Positions 57,464 to 64,000 of a DNA stretch of 64,000 nucleotides are shown here, one piece after another (the stretch's first letter is position 1; each line of letters starts with the position of its first letter). The translations under genes and the position numbers were made by a program. This DNA is from Moorella sp. E308F (GTDB lineage: Bacteria > Bacillota > DSM-521 > Neomoorellales > Neomoorellaceae): the NCBI RefSeq assembly GCF_006538365.1, contig NZ_BJKN01000003.1:365001-429000 (forward strand), in the 5' to 3' direction. The notes below the pieces were generated by a model, which did no database searches, was not told the DNA's origin, and was given only the letters and a program-made list of their open reading frames with translations.

Positions 57464-59599
57464 ATGACAATGAGATCGAAACAAGGTTCGCGTTTCGATA
57501 TGATCTTGATATGCATCGCCTTATTATCCGCTTTCTTGAATATCTTCAACATCTGGAAAGACCAGTACGCCAACGCCTATTACACAGCAGCGGTCACCAG
57601 TATGCTGCAGAGCTTCCATAATTTCTTCTACGCTTCTTTTGATCCGGCCGGGTACGTTACGGTGGATAAACCGCCGGTGGCGTTCTGGATCCAGACGATA
57701 TTCGCGTATATCTTCGGGGTGCACGGGTGGAGCGTGATTCTCCCCCAGGCCCTGGCCGGTGTCGGCTCCGTCCTGCTGATGTATTACCTGGTCAGGCCGA
57801 CTTTCGGGAGAACAGCTGCCCGGCTCGCTAGCCTGGTTATGGCCTGTACGCCTATTGCGGTTGCGGTGAGCCGGACGAACAATATCGACAGCTTGCTGGT
57901 ATTTGCACTCCTGACAGCTACCTGGATGTTGTTCCGGGGAATTCGCAATCAGAAGTCGGCCTGGGTGCTGGGAGCCTTTGCCATGATCGGTGTCGGCTTT
58001 AATATAAAGATGCTGCAAGCTTACATGGTCGTACCGGCTTTTTACGTGTTTTACCTGCTTGCTTTCAAGAGCGAATGGAAAAAGAAACTGGCCGTCGTTG
58101 CGGCGGCTACAGTGATCATGGTAGCAGTATCTATATCCTGGGCAGTAGCCGTAGATATGACCCCCGGGGAAAACCGGCCCTATGTCGGCGGCAGTCAGAC
58201 GAACTCTGTATTGGAGCTGGCCTTCGGTTATAATGGCATATCCCGCCTTACAGGGATGAACCGGGGAGGGCCGGGTCCCGGTGCAGCGCCGGGCCAGCAA
58301 CAAAAACAGCAGGATCAAGGAAACAGGCCGGACCAGCAGCAAATGCCGCCGGATGGAAACAATGCGCCTGTTCAGCAGACCGGGCAAACGGATGGCAGCA
58401 ACATGCCCGGCTGGCAGCAGGTGCCGGGTGACGGTTACAGGATGCAGGGCAGGATTTTACCGGAAGGCGCCGGCCCGGGTGCCGGTGGGAGACCGGGCCC
58501 GGTGCCCGGTTTTGCCGGCGGTGCTCCCCCGGGCCGGGATGGGGGCGGTGCCTTCGGCACCGGCCAGCCGGGCCCGTTGCGGCTGTTTCAAAGTGAACTC
58601 TCGGGGCAAATCAGCTGGTTGCTGCCCTTTGTAGCGGTTGCCTGCGCCGGTTTGCTGGCAGGCATTCGCCGAAGAAAGCCGCTTACCACCAAAGAAAATG
58701 AGACGTTGTTCTGGCTGGCCTGGTTGCTACCGGGGATGGCATTTTTTAGCGTGGCGCGCTTCTTCCATCACTATTACCTGATCATGCTCGCCCCCCCGAT
58801 TGCAGCCCTTGTAGGAGCGGGATGGGTGGAGCTCTGGCAGTTATACCGGGACAAAGAAGGCTGGAAAATGTGGCTGCTGCCGGCAGGCCTTCTGGCAACA
58901 ACAGCTTTTGAGCTGTATATACTACAGCCCTACCAGGAGCATATCGGTACGGGTTGGCCTGCCGGCATTGGGGCGGCTGGGACGGGTTTGGTCCTGGTAT
59001 TGTTGCTGGCCGTTAAGAAAGAGAAACTGATTTCTATCGCTGCAATGGCCGGGATGCTGGTCTTGCTGGCGGCACCGCTCTACTGGGCCGCCACTCCCCT
59101 TCTGTATGGCGGTAACAGCATGCTGCCCCAGGCCGGCCCCAGTCAGCGGGTACCTGGCCCTGGACAGGGCGGGAGAGGCGGGCCGAACTCCGGTGTTAAT
59201 TATAAACTGCTTGAATATGTGATCAGAAATAATACGGGGGAGAAATACCTTTTTGCCACCACCGATGCCAATACGGCCGCACCCTATATCATTGCCACCG
59301 GGAAAGCCGTCATGGCTATGGGCGGATTCAGCGGTTCCGACCCCATCCTCACGGTGGAGAAGTTGAAACAGATGGTGGCCGGCGGGGAAGTAAAATATTT
59401 CCTAATCCCTTCGCGTTCCGGTTTCGGGGGCAGAGGTGGTGCCGGCAGCGAAGTTATAGAGTGGATCCGCGCCAACAGTAACGCGGTGTCGGAGGAGGAA
59501 TGGCAGGAAGGCAGCTCGGACGGCTTTCCAGGTGGCATGGGCAGGGACGGCTCCCTGACCTTATATGAAATCGATGTGGAGGAGGGAGGAAAAGTATGA
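57464..59599 (+). CDS. GT39/PMT-family membrane glycosyltransferase (YkcB-like)
   Basis: 711 residues. GT-C enzyme using polyprenyl-phosphate sugar. N-terminal catalytic region 'TAAVTSMLQSFHNFFYASFD' and 'GYVTVDKPPVAFWIQTIFAY', then multiple membrane helices. A long Gly/Pro/Gln-rich low-complexity stretch (~residues 265-385) splits the membrane part, as in B. subtilis YkcB-type proteins. C-terminal extracytoplasmic domain 'KYLFATTDANTAAPYIIATG' ... 'MAMGGFSGSDPILTVEKL'. AAAGGGG 5 bases before ATG 57464 fixes the start; ATG 57443 lacks one. Confidence 0.88.
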   Translation: MTMRSKQGSRFDMILICIALLSAFLNIFNIWKDQYANAYYTAAVTSMLQSFHNFFYASFDPAGYVTVDKPPVAFWIQTIFAYIFGVHGWSVILPQALAGVGSVLLMYYLVRPTFGRTAARLASLVMACTPIAVAVSRTNNIDSLLVFALLTATWMLFRGIRNQKSAWVLGAFAMIGVGFNIKMLQAYMVVPAFYVFYLLAFKSEWKKKLAVVAAATVIMVAVSISWAVAVDMTPGENRPYVGGSQTNSVLELAFGYNGISRLTGMNRGGPGPGAAPGQQQKQQDQGNRPDQQQMPPDGNNAPVQQTGQTDGSNMPGWQQVPGDGYRMQGRILPEGAGPGAGGRPGPVPGFAGGAPPGRDGGGAFGTGQPGPLRLFQSELSGQISWLLPFVAVACAGLLAGIRRRKPLTTKENETLFWLAWLLPGMAFFSVARFFHHYYLIMLAPPIAALVGAGWVELWQLYRDKEGWKMWLLPAGLLATTAFELYILQPYQEHIGTGWPAGIGAAGTGLVLVLLLAVKKEKLISIAAMAGMLVLLAAPLYWAATPLLYGGNSMLPQAGPSQRVPGPGQGGRGGPNSGVNYKLLEYVIRNNTGEKYLFATTDANTAAPYIIATGKAVMAMGGFSGSDPILTVEKLKQMVAGGEVKYFLIPSRSGFGGRGGAGSEVIEWIRANSNAVSEEEWQEGSSDGFPGGMGRDGSLTLYEIDVEEGGKV

Positions 59600-60549
59600 A
59601 CACCGATGTCCGGTATTCAATAGTTATCCCGGTCTATAACGAGGAAGCTGTCCTCGAGCAGACCTACCGGCGCTTGAAGCAGGTGATGGAGCGGGCCAGC
59701 GAACCTTATGAACTGATTTTTGTAAATGACGGCAGCTGCGACCGCTCCGCTGAGATAATCAAAGGTTTTAGAACACAGGATTCTTCAGTGAAACTCATAA
59801 CCTTTTCCCGGAATTTTGGCCATCAAATCGCGATTAGCGCCGGGATGGACCATGCATCCGGGGAGGCTGTTGTAGTAATTGACGCTGACTTGCAGGACCC
59901 GCCGGAACTGATCCTGGATATGATCGCGAAATGGAAGGAAGGGTATGACGTCGTTTACGCCCGGCGAACGCAAAGGAAAGGAGAAACTTTTTTCAAGAAG
60001 GCAACGGCCCATTTATTTTACCGCCTCCTACGCGCCTGCACGGATATTGATATCCCCGTGGATACCGGCGACTTCCGCTTGATCGACCGGAAAGTATGCG
60101 ACCAGTTAAAACGGCTGCCGGAAAAAAACCGTTATGTACGCGGGCTGGTGAGCTGGGTCGGCTTCAAGCAAACAGCCGTTGAGTATGTAAGGGATAAAAG
60201 GTGGGCCGGGGAGAGCAAGTACCCGCTTAAAAAGATGCTCAAGCTGTCCCTGGACGGTATCACCTCCTTTTCATCCAAGCCTATAAAAATAGCAAGCTAT
60301 GCCGGAGCCCTGCTTACCTTTGCAGGCTTAATCTACATGCTGATTCTGCCGCTTTTCGAGGTTTTTACCGGAACGCCCCTTGCCGGCTGGCATATAGTCC
60401 TGGCCATGCAGCTATTGTTGACCGGTTTTATCCTCCTGATGCTGGGGATTAACGGGGAATATATCGGGCGGATTTATGATGAAGCAAGGGACCGCCCGCT
60501 GTATATTGTGGAGGAATACTGCGGGATAAAGGAAAAGAATGGTGAATGA
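59596..60549 (+). CDS. Polyprenyl-phosphate glycosyltransferase (GT2, DPM1/YkcC-like)
   Basis: 317 residues. GT2 catalytic domain 'YSIVIPVYNEEAVLEQTYRR', 'ELIFVNDGSCDRSAEIIKGF', DxD-type 'VVIDADLQDPPELI', followed by two C-terminal membrane helices (~230-255 and ~265-290). Makes the lipid-linked sugar donor for the GT39 enzyme that precedes it (ATGA overlap). This pair corresponds to ykcB/ykcC of B. subtilis. Confidence 0.9.
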   Translation: MNTDVRYSIVIPVYNEEAVLEQTYRRLKQVMERASEPYELIFVNDGSCDRSAEIIKGFRTQDSSVKLITFSRNFGHQIAISAGMDHASGEAVVVIDADLQDPPELILDMIAKWKEGYDVVYARRTQRKGETFFKKATAHLFYRLLRACTDIDIPVDTGDFRLIDRKVCDQLKRLPEKNRYVRGLVSWVGFKQTAVEYVRDKRWAGESKYPLKKMLKLSLDGITSFSSKPIKIASYAGALLTFAGLIYMLILPLFEVFTGTPLAGWHIVLAMQLLLTGFILLMLGINGEYIGRIYDEARDRPLYIVEEYCGIKEKNGE

Positions 60550-60552
60550 AGA

Positions 60553-60939
60553 ATGTTGTCAAATTTTACCGATCGTCCTCTCCAGTTTTTTAAATTTTGC
60601 CTGGTAGGAGCAGTAAACACTAGCGTTGATTTGGCGGTATTTATTTTCCTTACCGCCTGGAGCGTACCGATGATCCTGGCGCAGGGCATATCATATACCT
60701 GCGGCTTATTGAACAGTTTTTTCATGAACCGGGCGTGGACCTTCAAACGACGTGGGCAGCTTGCCGGCCAGTTCGCCAGGTTTCTAGCGTTAAATGTTGT
60801 CACATTAACCTTAACTTACGGGTTGCTGGTGCTGTTTCACTACTACATGGCATGGTCGACGCTCGCCAGCAAGTTCGTTGCCACGGGCGTGGGTCTGGTA
60901 CTGAATTTTACCGGCAGCCGCTTATGGGTTTTTAGTTGA
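60553..60939 (+). CDS. GtrA-family membrane protein
   Basis: 128 residues, four membrane helices: 'FFKFCLVGAVNTSVDLAVFI', 'LAQGISYTCGLLNSFFMNRA', then 'WTFKRRGQLAGQFARF'. GtrA-type proteins flip or present polyprenyl-linked sugars across the membrane. Lies directly after the GT2 gene. Confidence 0.88.
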   Translation: MLSNFTDRPLQFFKFCLVGAVNTSVDLAVFIFLTAWSVPMILAQGISYTCGLLNSFFMNRAWTFKRRGQLAGQFARFLALNVVTLTLTYGLLVLFHYYMAWSTLASKFVATGVGLVLNFTGSRLWVFS

Positions 60940-60970
60940 ATTCATAAATATAATTTGCGGAGGTAGTAGG

Positions 60971-61414
60971 ATGTTCAAAAAAATGCGTAACCTGCATCTA
61001 TGGATCGGGCTGCTTACTTCTGTCTTAATTCTTCTCGAGGCTGTCACGGGACTGTTATTAATCCACCCGTCACTGCTGGGCGAGCCGGAAAGGGCACCTG
61101 CAATAGAAAGAAGTGCCCGTTCTACTAACCCGGAAAACCTTGTACCGGCAGCGACAACAAGCTCCAGACCTGCGGTTACGGATAACCTTGGTGCAGAGGT
61201 GCAGGGAGGACGGCCAGCTTTCCACGAAACTGGTGCCGCCGGGGCAGAGGATGCCAGGAGCGGTCTGGTGGGACTTATTCGCGGGTTACATGCCGGCAGG
61301 CTTGGCAGTTTAAATATCCGCTGGGCTATAGAGCTGGCAGCTATTAGCATGATCGTCCTCACAGTTACCGGGATCTACCTTTCCATTAAAATTTTAATAC
61401 GCAGCAATAAGTAG
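60971..61414 (+). CDS. PepSY-TM-like two-helix membrane protein
   Basis: 147 residues: a helix ~9-32 ('LHLWIGLLTSVLILLEAVTG'), an ~80-residue polar linker, 'LIRGLHAGRLGSLNIRWAIE', and a second helix ~118-140. The LHLWIG and LHAGR motifs recall the PepSY-TM family, but the PepSY domain itself and two further helices are absent. Role in the operon is unknown; GGAGG precedes the ATG. Confidence 0.6.
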   Translation: MFKKMRNLHLWIGLLTSVLILLEAVTGLLLIHPSLLGEPERAPAIERSARSTNPENLVPAATTSSRPAVTDNLGAEVQGGRPAFHETGAAGAEDARSGLVGLIRGLHAGRLGSLNIRWAIELAAISMIVLTVTGIYLSIKILIRSNK

Positions 61415-61515
61415 CTGGTAGAAGAAAGGAGCAAATGGAGTGGTGCAGCCTGAGTATCTGTAAGGCCGCCATGGCGGCCTCCAGATAAACAGGAAAATGT
61501 GAGGGGGCATTTTAT

Positions 61516-62505
61516 ATGAAGCCGGTGCTGGTAACCGGGGGCGCAGGTTATATCGGGAGTCACACGGTACAGGAGTTAATTAAAGATGGGGCCCTGGTGG
61601 TCGTGCTGGACAATTTGTCGACCGGCCACCTGGATGCGGTCCATGCCCGGCATTTTTACGAAGGTGATATTGCAGACACCGCGCTGGTGGAACACATTAT
61701 TAAGGAACACGGGATTAAATCCGTCATTCATTTTGCCGCGAAAAGCCTGGTAGGCGAATCGCTGGCCAAACCGGAGCTATATTTTTACGAGAACACGGTC
61801 AAGTCTTTTATGTTCTTCGAGGCGGCTGTGAAAGCCGGGGTAAAACACATTGTCTTTTCCTCTACGGCCGCCGTCTATGGGATACCGCCGGATATTCCCA
61901 TCAGGGAAGAAACCATGCTTGCGCCGATTAATCCCTATGGCGATTCCAAACGTATGATTGAAAAATACCTGGAATGGATGGGTAAGGTGCATAGCATCAA
62001 CTGGGTGGCCCTCCGCTATTTTAACGCGGCGGGGGCCTCGCTTGACGGCAGTTTGGGCGAAGACCACCGGCCCGAGACTCACCTCATCCCGTTGGTCCTG
62101 CAAACCGCCCTTGGGCTGCGGGAAAAATTAGCTGTCTTCGGTACGGACTATAAGACAGCGGATGGTACATGCATTCGCGATTATGTGCATGTTATCGACC
62201 TGGCTAACGCTCATATCCTGGCGCTGCATGCGCTGGAACACGGCTTGCAAAGCGGTATTTTCAATGTAGGCACGGGGAAGGGATATTCTGTGAGGGAGAT
62301 TATCGCAAAATCACAAGCACTTACCGGCTATAAAATTGCCGTGGAATACGGAGAGCGAAGGGCAGGAGATCCCCCCGTCCTGGCAGCTGATAGTGCGGCT
62401 ATAAAAGGTATTTTGGGCTGGGAGCCCGGATACAGCGATCTGGAAACCATTCTCTCTAGTGCGTGGCACTGGCATAGCACCCATCCAAAAGGTTACCGGT
62501 TATAG
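61516..62505 (+). CDS. galE: UDP-glucose 4-epimerase GalE
   Basis: 329 residues, standard length. NAD-binding 'VTGGAGYIGSHTVQELIKDG', 'VIHFAAKSLVGESLAKPELY', catalytic 'FSSTAAVYG' and Y-x-x-x-K in 'INPYGDSKRMIEKYLEWMG', and 'DGTCIRDYVHVIDLANAHIL'. Interconverts UDP-glucose and UDP-galactose, probably supplying the sugar for the surrounding glycosyltransferases. GAGGGGG ribosome site. Confidence 0.94.
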   Translation: MKPVLVTGGAGYIGSHTVQELIKDGALVVVLDNLSTGHLDAVHARHFYEGDIADTALVEHIIKEHGIKSVIHFAAKSLVGESLAKPELYFYENTVKSFMFFEAAVKAGVKHIVFSSTAAVYGIPPDIPIREETMLAPINPYGDSKRMIEKYLEWMGKVHSINWVALRYFNAAGASLDGSLGEDHRPETHLIPLVLQTALGLREKLAVFGTDYKTADGTCIRDYVHVIDLANAHILALHALEHGLQSGIFNVGTGKGYSVREIIAKSQALTGYKIAVEYGERRAGDPPVLAADSAAIKGILGWEPGYSDLETILSSAWHWHSTHPKGYRL

Positions 62506-62544
62506 ATTGAGTATTTAACGGTTTTTGAGAGGAGCAGGCAAAAG

Positions 62545-64000
62545 GTGGTCTTCAAAAAGGATATCTTCAGAATAAGCCTGGTTCTGATACTGCTTTTAGC
62601 AGGATTTTTATGCATTTATGCAATAGGGAATTATAACGGTAATAACGCCCCGGCCCGGAGCCGTATCGGACCTCGGGATACCATCCTGGCTGGAAGCAAC
62701 CGCTTAGCGGATGCGCCGGCGCAGCTGCCGGGAAAGCAGCCCTCGCCTCCCAGCCCGGGCCTGCGCTTGGCGCCCCATAGTGGCAGCAGGGTGGATGCGG
62801 GTACGAATGGGGGTGCCAGGTATGCCCCGCAGCTGGCCGCCTATGCAATAATATTTTTTATTGCCTCAATAGCAACCTACTATTTTTACATACGTAAAAA
62901 AATAAAAATTCTTCCCGGCAATGAAAAAATATTGATGCTGGCTTTACTCTGCGCGGGGCTGCTGTTGCGGATTGCCGCCTCGACATTGATGGAAGGCCAT
63001 CCCTTTGACATAAATATCTTTAAAAGATGGGCAACCGCTGCTGCCAGTAACCTCTTGCGAATTTATTCAAATGCCGGCTCAGTTGACTACCCGCCATTGT
63101 ATATGTACGTTTTGTTTTTAATTGGCAAAATTGCCGGCCTGGAGGCCGTGCAGCCGTATTTCACCTTGCTGTTAAAGCTGCCGTCAATTTTGGCCGACAT
63201 TGCCACGTCATACCTTATATACAGGCTGGCCAGGAAATATCTAACCCTGGAAAGCAGCGTCCTGCTGGCCGCGTTTTATATCTTCAACCCGGCTGTCATA
63301 ATAAATTCCACCTTCTGGGGGCAGGTGGACTCCTTTTTTACCTTCATTGTTGTTGCTGCAGTTTACATGCTTACAGAAAAAAAGCCCGGCTTTGCCTCCG
63401 CCCTGTTTACTGCGGCCGTAATGATGAAGCCGCAGGGGATTATCTTCCTGCCGGTGCTTTTCTTTGAATTGGTAAGGGAAAAAAGGCTCAGCAGCTTCCT
63501 CGAGGCTGTATTTTTCGCACTGGTTACGGCCGTCGTTATCATCCTTCCGTTTACCTTGCAAAATGATGTGCTGTGGATTATCAAGCTTTTTACAAATACA
63601 ATCGGCGAGTATCCCTATGCATCGGTCAACGCCTTCAATTTCTTTACCTTAATTGGGAAAAACTATGCTAATGACGCAGCACCCTTCTTTATCTTTAGCT
63701 ATCACAGCTGGGGGATGATTTTTATAGTCTTGATCACAGCACTTTCATGGTATATTTACACTAAAGGGAATAACAAGACATTCGTTCCGGCAGCAGTGCT
63801 TCTCCAGATAGCAGGTGTATTCACTTTTGCCACCAGGATGCATGAAAGATATTTGTTTCCCGCTGCCGCCCTGGCAATTTTAGCATTTATTTATTTAAGG
63901 GATAAAAGGCTTTTGCTATTAGCCGCGGGTTTCAGTGCTACCATTTTCGTCAACACCCATCTTGTCCTTTTTGCCACCATTAACGGGATAAATTCGGCGC
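62545..64000 (+). CDS. GT-C membrane glycosyltransferase, Gpi18/COG5542-like (3' end missing)
   Basis: 485 codons to the window edge, still open. GTG 62545 lies after GAGGAG. A first membrane helix (~8-28), a Pro/Gly-rich extracytoplasmic stretch, then many helices with the family motifs 'HPFDINIFKRWATAAA', 'VDYPPLYMYVLFLIGKIAGL', 'LLKLPSILADIATSYLIYRL', 'FNPAVIINSTFWGQVDSFF', 'MMKPQGIIFLPVLFFELV' and 'FATRMHERYLFPAAALAI'. Second GT-C enzyme of the operon; sugar and acceptor unknown. Confidence 0.82.
   Translation, partial: MVFKKDIFRISLVLILLLAGFLCIYAIGNYNGNNAPARSRIGPRDTILAGSNRLADAPAQLPGKQPSPPSPGLRLAPHSGSRVDAGTNGGARYAPQLAAYAIIFFIASIATYYFYIRKKIKILPGNEKILMLALLCAGLLLRIAASTLMEGHPFDINIFKRWATAAASNLLRIYSNAGSVDYPPLYMYVLFLIGKIAGLEAVQPYFTLLLKLPSILADIATSYLIYRLARKYLTLESSVLLAAFYIFNPAVIINSTFWGQVDSFFTFIVVAAVYMLTEKKPGFASALFTAAVMMKPQGIIFLPVLFFELVREKRLSSFLEAVFFALVTAVVIILPFTLQNDVLWIIKLFTNTIGEYPYASVNAFNFFTLIGKNYANDAAPFFIFSYHSWGMIFIVLITALSWYIYTKGNNKTFVPAAVLLQIAGVFTFATRMHERYLFPAAALAILAFIYLRDKRLLLLAAGFSATIFVNTHLVLFATINGINSA

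Overview
The window is one contiguous stretch of a G+C-rich, Gram-positive, spore-forming anaerobe. Gene content and order (a Bacillus/Clostridium-type fla/che locus, an alpha/beta spore protein gene, a selenocysteine-containing heterodisulfide reductase cluster, frequent GTG/TTG starts) point to Moorella or a close relative in the Thermoanaerobacterales/Moorellaceae. That assignment rests on recalled gene order and family resemblance; no database was searched.

Region 1 (1-33.8 kb) is a nearly complete flagellar and chemotaxis locus on the + strand: the end of fliD, then fliS and a fliT-like gene; a small accessory pair (AbrB-type protein and Uma2 protein); then flgB-flgC-fliE-fliF-fliG-fliH-fliI-fliJ-fliK-flgD-(TIGR02530 gene)-flgE-flbD-motA-motB-fliL-fliN-fliO-fliP-fliQ-fliR-flhB-flhA-flhF-flhG-ycgR-fliA-(DUF6115/SwrB-like gene)-(MltG-like gene)-flgF-flgG, and cheD-cheR-cheC-cheY-fliM-fliY. 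A c-di-GMP-I riboswitch with its own terminator precedes flgB, and a PilZ/YcgR protein lies inside the operon, so c-di-GMP appears to act both on expression and on the finished motor. cheA, cheW and cheB are not in the window.

Region 2 (33.8-37 kb) holds an sspF-type spore protein gene (59 codons), a glycine-rich general stress protein, a geranylgeranyl-reductase-type flavoprotein and a Na/Pi-cotransporter-family protein.

Region 3 (37-43.7 kb) encodes hdrC-hdrB-hdrA-mvhD/flxD-flxC-flxB-flxA, a predicted NADH-linked flavin-based electron-bifurcating heterodisulfide-reductase-like complex. hdrA and mvhD/flxD each contain one in-frame TGA exactly where a conserved Cys is expected, and each TGA is followed by a hairpin of bacterial SECIS type. 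Both are therefore read as selenoprotein genes that ordinary gene calling would split or truncate.

Region 4 (43.9-52.2 kb) has a PHP-family phosphatase, a Na+/Ca2+-type antiporter behind a Mn2+ (yybP-ykoY) riboswitch with a good promoter and terminator, a flavoprotein, a LysE-type exporter, YlbF-family and Fur-family genes, a FapA/DUF342 protein and a Crp/Fnr regulator.

Region 5 (52.3-64 kb) has two two-component systems, the first with a Met/His-rich extracytoplasmic sensor loop, and an envelope-glycosylation operon (GT39, GT2, GtrA, PepSY-like, GalE, and a second GT-C enzyme running off the end). TTCAG repeats at exactly 11-bp spacing sit in front of both the second response regulator and the glycosylation operon with the same promoter geometry, so they probably form one regulon.

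Two related families of dispersed, highly structured intergenic repeats (about 240-340 bp; six loci) sit directly upstream of genes across regions 1, 3 and 4. Some stems show compensatory base changes. They are the best candidates here for an undescribed element.
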